This document shows positions 13,214-20,930 of a stretch of 29,524 nt of DNA, one piece after another. Position 1 is the stretch's first letter. Each line of letters starts with the position of its first letter. The DNA comes from a virus. The translations under genes and the position numbers were made by a program. The notes under the pieces are model-generated. The model ran no database searches and was not told where the DNA came from. It saw nothing but the letters and a program-made list of their open reading frames with translations. Location of the stretch: positions 1 to 29,524 of IMG/VR virus record IMGVR_UViG_3300044718_000056. One strand, 5' to 3'.

Positions 13214-13644
13214 CCTGGCACGCTCGTTCCTTCAACCATCTGGAACCGCTTCTGGGCATCGAGTTCGATGATCGCGGAAATCCGGTAATGCGTCGGTTTC
13301 TCGGCCGGCGCTCCCGTCATCGATAGCAAATCCTCGGCGGTGAGCGCGGCGAGTTCATCGGCCGTCAGGTCCAGCAAGTCGTCAGCCAGCGCGCCGTACC
13401 GCAACCGGTGTTTGACGGTCAGTCCCGCGAAATAGCGGATCACGATCGTCGTGTGTCCGACGTTGGCCCGGGTCCCGGCCTGCTGAATCGAAATTGTCTC
13501 ACCACTCTTGTCTTGGATCTTGGCCCACCTCATCCCCACCAAACCCCAGTTCTGCTGCACCTGGTTGTGGCTGTCGCGCGACTCACTGAGGACTTTCTCA
13601 ATGTAGATCCGCTGGCGCAGTTCTCCGATGTTCGGCAGATTCAT
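13210..13644 (-). CDS. Head-tail adaptor (SPP1 gp16 / HK97-type stopper-like)
   Basis: 144 aa from ATG 13644. The N-terminus GELRQRIYIEK, the central WAKIQDKSGETISIQQAG and VGHTTIVIRYFAGLTVKHRLRYG strands fit the phage head-tail joining family; THYRISAIIELDAQKRF near the end is the usual last strand pair. Between these lies an unusual insertion of about 30 residues with repeated L-T-A-(D/E) units. The longer ORF start upstream overlaps the small membrane protein gene and is unlikely. Confidence 0.8.
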   Translation of the reverse strand: MNLPNIGELRQRIYIEKVLSESRDSHNQVQQNWGLVGMRWAKIQDKSGETISIQQAGTRANVGHTTIVIRYFAGLTVKHRLRYGALADDLLDLTADELAALTAEDLLSMTGAPAEKPTHYRISAIIELDAQKRFQMVEGTSVPG

Positions 13645-13649
13645 TGCTC

Positions 13650-13871
13650 TCACCGGTGTTCCAGGATCTTCATCACCACGGCCACCAGGCTGGCGATCGA
13701 TGCGCCAACCGCGGAGCGCGTCCACCAGGTCCGACGCTTGTCGGTCTGTTCCAGGCGGTCGACGCGCACGATCAAACCCTTGGCGGGGTCGGCTGCTGTC
13801 CCGCAAACGGTCTTACGAATTTCCGCCACGTCATCGCGTATGGCTCTCAAATCGGCTCTGATCTGTTCCAT
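13650..13871 (-). CDS. Small coiled-coil membrane protein, XhlA/holin-like
   Basis: 73 aa. An N-terminal amphipathic helix (MEQIRADLRAIRDDVAEIRKTV), a second helix VDRLEQTDKRR, then a single C-terminal membrane segment SAVGASIASLVAVVMKIL. This is the build of XhlA-type hemolysin/holin partners and of many small phage holins. The ATG at 13871 has GGGGGAGG just upstream; a GTG at 13898 overlapping the preceding stop is an alternative. A lysis gene inside the head-tail connector cluster would be out of place, so the function is uncertain. Confidence 0.6.
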   Translation of the reverse strand: MEQIRADLRAIRDDVAEIRKTVCGTAADPAKGLIVRVDRLEQTDKRRTWWTRSAVGASIASLVAVVMKILEHR

Positions 13872-13894
13872 GGCCTCCCCCTCTCCCCCTGTAC

Positions 13895-14497
13895 TCACCC
13901 CACTGGCACCTGACGCGACTTCAACCTGTAGAACGCTTCCAGCGAATGCGGCACGGCCGTGATCGTGCGGTCGGTGGCTGACTGCCTCTGCTCATACATC
14001 AGCCCAACGTGCACGCGGATGGCCTGCATGATGTCTGCCGGCACGTTTGTCGCTGCGTCTCCAAATCCGGCCTGGTAGACCACGGCGAGCGATCGGCGCG
14101 GCAACTGCTGAATGACCGGGTAATTGTCCCAAATGGCCATGTAGGGCATCGGCAAGCGCCAGCTCGGGCAAATGATCTGGTCGTACCGGCCGTAGCGCTC
14201 CAGCGTGTAACCCGGATGGGCGCCGTCCTGGTCGGTGACGCTGGTGATGCTCTGCACCGGCCCGCGCGGCAGCGTCAGACTTGGCCCATCGTCCAGGAAG
14301 AACGTCGCGGTGATCGTGCGCGTGACCAGGCTGGCGTAGAGCGCTTCCTCGGCGTACTCGGTCGCTGCGGCAACCAGCGAGTTCACGTAATTCTGCTCGG
14401 CAGTCAGCGCTTGCACGTCCGAGTCGATGCGCAAGTGGTACGCGATGTCGCTGAACGCGAAGAGCGCTGAACCTGGAGCGGTCTGCGACCATTTCAC
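13895..14497 (-). CDS. Head-tail connector protein (HK97 gp6-like)
   Basis: 200 aa, GTG start at 14497 behind GGGGCCGGAA. The N-terminus has the gp6 pattern of helices (AYHLRIDSDVQALTAEQNY, then VNSLVAAATEYAEEALYASLV), a middle part with LPRGPVQSITSV strands (the typical L-P--PV-SI-SV of this family), and a C-terminal helix PADIMQAIRVHVGLMYEQR. It would form the ring docking onto the portal after packaging. First gene after the strong terminator that follows the capsid gene. Confidence 0.85.
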   Translation of the reverse strand: MKWSQTAPGSALFAFSDIAYHLRIDSDVQALTAEQNYVNSLVAAATEYAEEALYASLVTRTITATFFLDDGPSLTLPRGPVQSITSVTDQDGAHPGYTLERYGRYDQIICPSWRLPMPYMAIWDNYPVIQQLPRRSLAVVYQAGFGDAATNVPADIMQAIRVHVGLMYEQRQSATDRTITAVPHSLEAFYRLKSRQVPVG

Positions 14498-14517
14498 GTT
14501 CCGGCCCCTTCCGTTCT

Positions 14518-14559
14518 AAAAAAAACCAGACCTGCGCGGCAGATGGACTGCCGCGCAGG
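14518..14559 (-). terminator. Strong intrinsic terminator after the capsid gene
   Basis: On the minus strand a perfect 12-bp stem (CCTGCGCGGCAG/CTGCCGCGCAGG, 5-nt loop, 14559-14531) is followed, after TCTGG, by eight T (14525-14518). It lies 40 bp after the major capsid stop and 20 bp before the connector gene. It should reduce expression of connector and tail genes relative to capsid, or end the head operon entirely. Confidence 0.9.
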
Positions 14560-14598
14560 ACCTGGCGGGCTTCCCCCCCTGGCGGTCTTCCCCCCGCT

Positions 14599-15939
14599 TT
14601 ACGAAATCGCGGTCTTGGCCAGACGCATCCCGTTGGGGATGAACTGGAAATCGCCGTTCTCGAACAACTCGAAACCGATCTGGTCGGGCTTCGTCGGCAG
14701 ATTCGAATAGCGCGCCAGTCGCTGGTTCTGGATGTCCAGGATCTTCAGCGCATCGGCCGAGCAGAACGCGCCGACCACGGTGTTGGCCGCGACGGCGCTG
14801 AGCGCGTCGCACACAAGCACGGGCTTTCCGTGGATCCGGCCCTGGAATGTGTTGGTTGGATCCTGGTCGAAAATCGGCCGATGTTGGTCGTCTTTGATGC
14901 CGCGCATCACTTTGAACAAAGAATCCGCGAGCACAAAGCAGGCGTCGGCTCGGTAAGCGACCGGCAACGAGTGTTCCCACGTGAGCAACTCGTCATAGGT
15001 CATCGTGATCGGGCTGGCCGTCGTCACACCCAGCGTCCCGCTGGCGAGAATCGATGCGGTCCATAGCGTCTCTCGCTGTTTCTCGACGCGCTTCTGCGCC
15101 ATGGGCAGCGTGAACCCCAGCACGTCGAAACTCTGGCCCAATACCATGGTGTTGCTGTACCAGAATTGCTTCGACGAATAGAGATTGGGCGTGAAGCTCA
15201 AGCTGGCATCGGTCGGATCCAACTCGGTTCCGCTGGTCGAGGTTTGCGACTGTGCCTGGCCGGAGTTGGCGGAGTCGTCGGCGACGGGCAGGCTGAATGC
15301 ATGCATCTCGGTGGGCGTCATGGGCACGCCACCGAACGCGATCGCGGCCGCTCTCCAGGCGTTGTAGTTGCGCCGGATCGTGACGGGCTGCAATACTTCC
15401 TTGGGCAGGTAGGCGCCGCTGCCGGTGGCGGTGCTGACCGTGAAGAGTTCTTTGGGGATCTGGCCAGTCCGCGCGTACTGGTTCATCTGGTTCTTGTAGC
15501 TGTCCAGGTCAAAGCTTCCATCGGCTTTGCGGAACATCTTGGACGCGGCGCTTTCGACGCGCTCCATCTCTTCTTTTCCGGGCATCGTCTGCTCGCGCGT
15601 CACCTCCCCCTTTGCGAAAGCTATCCCCACCAGCTTTTGCTGCTGCTCCAGGAGCGTCTTGATCTGACCCATGCGGGTGAAGCGCTTCGTCTGCTCGGTG
15701 GTTACCTCCGGCTTCATCTCGCGCTCTTCTTTGGCCGCGGCTTCGAGCGCTTGCGTGGCTTCATCGTGCAGCCGGTCAAACTCTTCGCGCAACTTGGTAA
15801 ACCCGTCGGATTTTCCACCGGTGGGCGGATTGTCGGCCGGGTCCTTGAAGTGGCTGAAAATCGGAAACAGTCCGGCGGTGACGGCGGCGATCGCGGCGGT
15901 CATGGAAGCGCGACGACTTCGGCGGCTGAAGCGGTACAT
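14599..15939 (-). CDS. Major capsid protein, HK97 fold with delta domain
   Basis: 446 aa, ATG 15939 behind AGGGGGAATCC. Residues about 45-115 form a long charged coiled coil, the delta (scaffolding) domain, linked by a Lys/Glu-rich and then SGAYLPKEVLQPV stretch to the HK97-fold body, ending with the usual GRIHGKPVLVCDAL, then GFELFENGDFQFIPNGMRLA segments. The U35 protease encoded just upstream would remove the N-terminal domain. The first 31 residues are odd: Arg-rich, then a hydrophobic stretch (MTAAIAAVTAGLFPIF), resembling a signal peptide. A strong terminator follows the gene. Confidence 0.93.
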   Translation of the reverse strand: MYRFSRRSRRASMTAAIAAVTAGLFPIFSHFKDPADNPPTGGKSDGFTKLREEFDRLHDEATQALEAAAKEEREMKPEVTTEQTKRFTRMGQIKTLLEQQQKLVGIAFAKGEVTREQTMPGKEEMERVESAASKMFRKADGSFDLDSYKNQMNQYARTGQIPKELFTVSTATGSGAYLPKEVLQPVTIRRNYNAWRAAAIAFGGVPMTPTEMHAFSLPVADDSANSGQAQSQTSTSGTELDPTDASLSFTPNLYSSKQFWYSNTMVLGQSFDVLGFTLPMAQKRVEKQRETLWTASILASGTLGVTTASPITMTYDELLTWEHSLPVAYRADACFVLADSLFKVMRGIKDDQHRPIFDQDPTNTFQGRIHGKPVLVCDALSAVAANTVVGAFCSADALKILDIQNQRLARYSNLPTKPDQIGFELFENGDFQFIPNGMRLAKTAIS

Positions 15940-16013
15940 GGATTCCCCCTGGGATGCAGAACTTGGAATTGCGGCCGGACCGGTGAAATCGTGCTATCTG
16001 GCGAAAACTCTGC

Positions 16014-16685
16014 TCACCAGCGCAGTTGATCCAGCTTTAAGCGACTGAGTTTGAGGGCTTGATTCACTCTGGAATACCCCTCCCCCTCACCTTCAACGTC
16101 ATCATTTGTAGCGTCGTCCTTCTCCGAAGGCAAGAGATTTATGCTGGTCTGGGTGAAAGCGGGATCCACCAGCACACTCACCTCGTCGACGGTGAACTTG
16201 GTGACGTTCAAAACGCGCTGGTTTCCTTCTGTGCTGGCGAACGATTGCTCGAAACCGTTCATCATGGAGAAGCTCATGCCCTTCACGTCGCCGCGCGCCA
16301 CCAGCACGGCCGTGTTGCGGCCGTAAGTGGTGTTGGGTAGGTCGATCTCCACGGGAATGCCGATTTCGTCCGGTGCGCCAATGCGCAGGGTCTTGGCGCT
16401 GTTCGTGCCGAGCACCTGGCCCCAATCGTGATCGTAGAGGGCGGCGACGGCGGCAAAGAAGCAGGCGCTCTGGGGCATCAGGCGCACGCTGTAACCTCCG
16501 CGGTCGGTGGACAGCACGTTCCAGACAATCGGGTAACCGGTCATCGTGCCGATTGTCAACGATTCGTCGGTGGCACCTGCTGCCGGCGGCGGCGCCGCCT
16601 TGAAGGTGATGCGGTTGGAATTGGTCGCGACTCCGCTGACCTTGGCGAAAAACCGAATGCGCTTTTTCTCTGGCTTGATGATCAC
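16014..16685 (-). CDS. Prohead maturation protease (HK97 family U35)
   Basis: 223 aa, GTG at 16685 (GGGGGAAAC upstream), overlapping the portal stop by 4 nt. The domain shows the family landmarks: GYPIVWNVLS at 50-59, the catalytic His in YDHDWGQVLG (about 86), the strand GIPVEIDLPNT, and the Ser region RGDVKGMSFSM (138/140), followed by VDEVSVLVDPAFTQTSI. The C-terminal 45 residues are acidic then basic, usual for the part that is self-cleaved. It cleaves the capsid delta domain inside the prohead. Confidence 0.9.
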   Translation of the reverse strand: MIIKPEKKRIRFFAKVSGVATNSNRITFKAAPPPAAGATDESLTIGTMTGYPIVWNVLSTDRGGYSVRLMPQSACFFAAVAALYDHDWGQVLGTNSAKTLRIGAPDEIGIPVEIDLPNTTYGRNTAVLVARGDVKGMSFSMMNGFEQSFASTEGNQRVLNVTKFTVDEVSVLVDPAFTQTSINLLPSEKDDATNDDVEGEGEGYSRVNQALKLSRLKLDQLRW

Positions 16686-18211
16686 GTTTCCCCCGGGTTA
16701 AAGAAATTCTCACACAACTGTGGCAGCGTTGCCACTGTACCATCGGCGGCACGCTTGCGGATCGCCGCGGCGTAGCGCGTCGCAAGTTGCTCGACATCGA
16801 TCTTGCGGCCGGCCAGCGTCTCGGCGGCGACGGCCAGACCGGTGAACAGCTCGCGCACGTAACCGGCCTGCTCTTCGGCAAAGACGTTGGCCCATACCGT
16901 CTCGGGTTTGTTCCCTTTGCGATCGAAGGCCTTGGCGGTCTTGCTTTCGATCCTGCCGGCGGCGTCGTCGAGCAGCGGCTTGATCACCGCGAAATGAGCG
17001 CTGCTCTTCACCGGCACTGTCGCCGGCGTCGCACCTGGCTTGGGCGGCGTTGTGTCCCCGGCGGATTTGAGCTTGTCCGATTCCGGATCCGGATTCGGCG
17101 GCAGTCCAAGGACCTTGCGCCCTTCATTGCGCGTGCGCACGCCACCCTGCACCTGGGCAATGGTTTGATCGCTGATCGACTTGCTGTCGCCCAGCTGCAG
17201 CACGGAAGGATCGAGGCGGATCCCGTAGCCGGCGATGCGTTCCTGGTCGCTGAGCAGCTTGTTGTCCAATTCGTCCTGGGCAAGCAGGATCCACGGCCGG
17301 AAGCTGTAGCGCACGACGTCATCACCGGCCATCTCGATCGAGTTGTTGTAACGCGAATCGCTGAGGTCGTAGAGAAACTGCGGCGGCACACCGAGCAGCT
17401 GCGCAATTTGCACCGACGTGTACTTCACCTGCTCGATTAACTGAGACTGCTGCGGGTTCAGCGTGGCGTTGTTCAACGTGGCGCCGTCGCTCAATACGAT
17501 CACGTCGCGCTCGGCGTTGGGTCCTACGAACTGATCGCGGATGGTTTTGATCACGCTGTCGACCTGGTCTTTGCTGGCCCCGGCCGGGATTTGAATTGCG
17601 CCGCGCATCATCGTTCCGCGCATGAGGAAGCGCGTCATGTACTGGTCCTGGGCGCGGCCGCGTTCGAAAGTGGACTTGTGGATCAGGATCGGATTCAGCC
17701 CCGCCATGCCGTCGTAACTCAGGCCGGTGACGTGGATCATGTCCGCGGCCGCGATAACCGTCTTGCGCGAGTGGATGTAATAAAATTGCTCAAGGCGCAA
17801 TTCCCAGTCGTCATCCACCGCGCCTTCGCACCAGCGGAACGGCGTCACGTCTCCGGGCATCAGGTTGTAGATGCCGGCGATGGCATTGCTGGCGATCGAC
17901 TTGCGGCGGATCCACCCGTAGGCGTTGTGCAGATGAACCGCGTGGAAGAAGAACGTGCGCCAGAAGTTGGTTGAGTTCTGCAACTGGTTCGGCCGGATCT
18001 TTAAGATCGGATCCAAGCGGTGGGGAACGTCCAGGGCTTTGCTGTCCAGGTGAACGGCGCGCGGGAAGGTCGCCAGATTCTCCGACAGGAAGTTGACGCC
18101 GCGCCAGTAAGCGGGAATCGACAGGACGGCGTACTCGTTGATCGTCTGCGGGCCTAGCGGCCCGGGAATGTTGGTGTCGTAGATCTGTAGGTTGCTGCCG
18201 GTGATGTACAT
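16682..18211 (-). CDS. Portal protein, HK97 family
   Basis: 509 aa; ATG 18211 behind GGGGGAACA. The N-terminal part (VLSIPAYWRGVNFLSENLATFPR, then NAYGWIRRK) and the central region (GMAGLNPILIHKSTFERGRAQDQYMTRF, VIKTIRDQFVGPNAERDVIVLSDGA, VPPQFLYDLSDSRYNNSIE) are characteristic of the HK97-type portal. After the core a Pro-rich linker (about 375-400) leads to a helical C-terminal extension of about 100 aa. The dodecameric portal forms the DNA channel; it is flanked by terminase and protease as expected. Confidence 0.93.
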   Translation of the reverse strand: MYITGSNLQIYDTNIPGPLGPQTINEYAVLSIPAYWRGVNFLSENLATFPRAVHLDSKALDVPHRLDPILKIRPNQLQNSTNFWRTFFFHAVHLHNAYGWIRRKSIASNAIAGIYNLMPGDVTPFRWCEGAVDDDWELRLEQFYYIHSRKTVIAAADMIHVTGLSYDGMAGLNPILIHKSTFERGRAQDQYMTRFLMRGTMMRGAIQIPAGASKDQVDSVIKTIRDQFVGPNAERDVIVLSDGATLNNATLNPQQSQLIEQVKYTSVQIAQLLGVPPQFLYDLSDSRYNNSIEMAGDDVVRYSFRPWILLAQDELDNKLLSDQERIAGYGIRLDPSVLQLGDSKSISDQTIAQVQGGVRTRNEGRKVLGLPPNPDPESDKLKSAGDTTPPKPGATPATVPVKSSAHFAVIKPLLDDAAGRIESKTAKAFDRKGNKPETVWANVFAEEQAGYVRELFTGLAVAAETLAGRKIDVEQLATRYAAAIRKRAADGTVATLPQLCENFFNPGET

Positions 18212-18221
18212 TGTTCCCCCG

Positions 18222-20204
18222 CTAAATTAGATAGACTCCGCCTTGCCACTTCTTCTCTGACTTTGGGAAGCTGTGCTTGCGCGCTTCAGTCAATGCGGTG
18301 ACCAGGGCGGTGATGCCGTCGATCTTGGCGCTGCGCTTGCCGGCATACTTCCCCTTTTGATTCGGCTTCACCGGCCAGAAGTTTCCCCGCTCGTCACACT
18401 TCACCTCCACGTTGGCGGCGCACATGCGCAGCACGGGATTGGCGGTGATGTCGATCGATCCCTCTTTCAGGCGGCGGTTCAGTTCAACACACCCCGGACT
18501 GAGAGTATACCCTTGCGCCACGGGAATGCAGGGAATTTGCAACGCCTCGAGGGCGGCGATCACCTCGTCTGCTTTGTAGCGATCGTAACCAATGGCCTTG
18601 ATCTTCCCGGCTGTCTGGGCCCGGCCGGCGATCGCGGCGGCAATCCGGGCTTTCACTGCGGCGTTGATCGTCGTCTCTTCGATGATCTCAATGGCGCCCT
18701 CTCGTCCCCAGCGTAGATACGGCACCGAGTTTTGCTCCTGGTACTCCTGGGCGGTTTGCCCGGGAAGCCAAAAGTGAGCGTCGATGTAGAAACGATCTGG
18801 TGAAACCCAGACGTCCACTTCGGCGCATAGGTCGTCTCCCTGGCTCAAGTCCACTCCGATGTACAGCGGCAGTTCCTTGAGCTGCTCGGGCTTCAGCGCG
18901 TCGGCCGGGCAGCACGTGTCCCAGCGGCGCAAGTCCAGCCATTTATTCGCGCCCTGGACCCACAACGTCATGTAGAGTCGCTTGAACCGCGCGGTGAGTG
19001 CGGGATTGAGCTGCGCCCGTTCACACTCTTCGCGCACCTTGTCCAGGGCAATCGTCACACCTATCAGCGGGTTGGCGTCTCGCCATGCGGCCGGGTCGGT
19101 CATGTCGGCCTTCTCGTCGGCGGCAAAGATCACTGGGTACATCGTGCTGTGCGGGTTTCGCCTGCTCAGCGCGGCGACGGCTTCTTGGTGCATCTCCCAG
19201 CAAAATGTTTCACGGCTCTCGGCGGCGTTGGTCCCCAGAATGAAGAGCGGCTGCCGGCGTTTGCCCATTCGGCTCTGCAACGAATCGTACATCTTGCGAT
19301 TCGGCCATTCGTGCACCTCGTCTCCCAGCACCACCGACGGCCGCATACCGGCCTTGGGTTTGCCGCGGGCGATCTTCCAGGTCGATCGGCTCTTTGGGTG
19401 GCTGATGCAGAATTGAGTCACCCTGAGACGTTTGGAAAGCTCTGGCGACTGTTCAATGAAGGCCTTCGCTGTTTCATAGATCACCGCGGCCTGGCTCGAC
19501 TCCAGCGCGGTCGTAAACACTTGGGCACCTGGCTCACCGTCCGCCATCAAACCGAATAATCCCAGCGCAGCCATCAACGGCGACTTGCCGGCGCCCACAC
19601 CTGCTTCCATCCACAGGTGATTGAAGCGGCGGAAGCCGGTGGCGCGGCGTTTCCACCCGTACACGTCGCGCACGATCTTCTTTTGCACGTCGTGGAGAAT
19701 GAACGGCTTGCCTGCGTGCGCGCCTTCGTAGTGTTTACAGTAGCGCTCGATGAAGTTGATCGGGCGTTCGCCGGCGACGGCGTCGAACACATAGTCCTGC
19801 GTCTCGACCAGGTTGAGCATCCCGCGCACCTGGGGCGCGTTGGCCGCGGTGACGCTGCCGGCTTCAATGGCACTATGGCACGGCTGGCACACCGCAAGAA
19901 GGTTCTCCCGCGCGAGCTTTTCCTCGGGCTCACATTCAGCCAGTGGCTTGATATGGTGGACGTGCTGAGCGAACGTTTGCTGACACCGCTGACACACCGG
20001 TGTGTCGGCCAGCACGTTGTCACGGCAGCGCAACCAGCCCGATGAGTTGTAGAAGGCTTTGGCGTCCTGGTCGCGCCCGTGCTGGTCATAGACCTGGCGG
20101 CGCGTCGCTTCAACCCGCGAGGCCTCGGCGGCGTGCGCGACGCAGTACCCGGGCGCGTTGATTACCGCGCTGCATGTCGGATGTTTGCAATGAAACGATG
20201 GCAA
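18222..20204 (-). CDS. terL: Large terminase fused to an N-terminal HNH endonuclease domain
   Basis: 660 aa. Residues 6-110 hold a Cys-rich start (CKHPTC, YC) and an HNH domain: CQRC at 71-74, VHHIKP at 82-87, Asn101 and CQPCH at 106-110. Residues about 130-655 are a terminase large subunit: Walker A GVGAGKS (202-208), Walker B VVLGDE (291-296), and the nuclease-domain Asp in YIGVDLSQGDD (about 452). Length equals HNH plus a normal TerL, so this is a true in-frame fusion. Start: the TTG at 20204 has GGGGGG 4 nt upstream; the TTG at 20219 is the other option. In HK97-like cos phages a separate HNH protein beside the terminase stimulates cos cleavage. Confidence 0.92.
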   Translation of the reverse strand: MPSFHCKHPTCSAVINAPGYCVAHAAEASRVEATRRQVYDQHGRDQDAKAFYNSSGWLRCRDNVLADTPVCQRCQQTFAQHVHHIKPLAECEPEEKLARENLLAVCQPCHSAIEAGSVTAANAPQVRGMLNLVETQDYVFDAVAGERPINFIERYCKHYEGAHAGKPFILHDVQKKIVRDVYGWKRRATGFRRFNHLWMEAGVGAGKSPLMAALGLFGLMADGEPGAQVFTTALESSQAAVIYETAKAFIEQSPELSKRLRVTQFCISHPKSRSTWKIARGKPKAGMRPSVVLGDEVHEWPNRKMYDSLQSRMGKRRQPLFILGTNAAESRETFCWEMHQEAVAALSRRNPHSTMYPVIFAADEKADMTDPAAWRDANPLIGVTIALDKVREECERAQLNPALTARFKRLYMTLWVQGANKWLDLRRWDTCCPADALKPEQLKELPLYIGVDLSQGDDLCAEVDVWVSPDRFYIDAHFWLPGQTAQEYQEQNSVPYLRWGREGAIEIIEETTINAAVKARIAAAIAGRAQTAGKIKAIGYDRYKADEVIAALEALQIPCIPVAQGYTLSPGCVELNRRLKEGSIDITANPVLRMCAANVEVKCDERGNFWPVKPNQKGKYAGKRSAKIDGITALVTALTEARKHSFPKSEKKWQGGVYLI

Positions 20205-20220
20205 ATTTCCCCCCTGCAAA

Positions 20221-20568
20221 TTACTCCGGCAGCAGCACTATCCAAATCTGGCCGCAGTCGCACTGGCCGATGAATGCGTTAATGTAGCGCGTCCCCTCAA
20301 CCTTGGTCCCATCGCTCCTCTTGTAGCGTATCCCGTGTCTGAACGTTTGAAACGTCAGGTGGGCAACCCTAATTTGGGAGTCGGGGTCGACCTTGTTAAG
20401 GTCGGGCTGACATGCGGAGCACCTGATTGTAAGTGCTCGGACGTCGTCACTTTGGATGCGCATTTCAACGACATTGGGCGTGACGTCTGATGGACGAAAC
20501 ATCGCGGCGAATTCGCGGCAAAACTCGTCGCTCGGTGTTCCCCAAAATTCACGGGTTGGTAGATTCAC
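20221..20568 (-). CDS. Zinc-ribbon-like hypothetical protein between terminase genes
   Basis: 115 aa with two Cys pairs, CSAC (residues about 50-53) and CDCG (about 103-106), spaced like a zinc ribbon with a 49-residue insert. The start overlaps the small terminase stop by 4 nt and its stop lies 16 nt before the TTG of the large terminase. Nucleic-acid binding or packaging help is a guess from context; the family is not recognised. Confidence 0.65.
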   Translation of the reverse strand: MNLPTREFWGTPSDEFCREFAAMFRPSDVTPNVVEMRIQSDDVRALTIRCSACQPDLNKVDPDSQIRVAHLTFQTFRHGIRYKRSDGTKVEGTRYINAFIGQCDCGQIWIVLLPE

Positions 20569-20927
20569 AGGTCTAGATCTCCCTCGTCTTCGGTCTTGGC
20601 TTTGAAGTTTCTAGCTGCCGGCGTCAATCCCAGATCTCCAAACGTGCTGCGGAGCATGTTGGCTGTCTCTTTCATGACTTTGTAGAACGGTCCAGGTCCT
20701 GGAACACCGTTGGGCCACTTGATGACCGCGCCGAAGCGCTGCACGGCCTCGGTGCACTGGCGATAAACCGCCCATGTTTGGCAGTGTATCACCATGATGC
20801 CTCGATCGACCTTGTCGAGCATCCCCAGCGCGTCGAGTTCGTCGGAAATCCGGCCCCATTCGAGCAAGGCCTCTCCGTCCAACTCCTCCGGAGCAGTTGG
20901 CCGCTGCGTCTTGGTTTTCTCGGTCAT
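20565..20927 (-). CDS. terS: Small terminase subunit, P27 family
   Basis: 120 aa. P27-type pattern: APEELDGEALLEWGRISDELDALGML, then DRGIMVIHCQTWAVYRQC, and NPLFKVMKETANMLR-like GPFYKVMKETANMLRSTFGDLGLTPAAR near the end. ATG 20927, with GGGGGAATG upstream. It would recognise the packaging site and load the large subunit. P27-family small subunits accompany HNH-containing cos-type packaging modules, matching the HNH fused to the large subunit here. Confidence 0.9.
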   Translation of the reverse strand: MTEKTKTQRPTAPEELDGEALLEWGRISDELDALGMLDKVDRGIMVIHCQTWAVYRQCTEAVQRFGAVIKWPNGVPGPGPFYKVMKETANMLRSTFGDLGLTPAARNFKAKTEDEGDLDL

Positions 20928-20930
20928 GCA

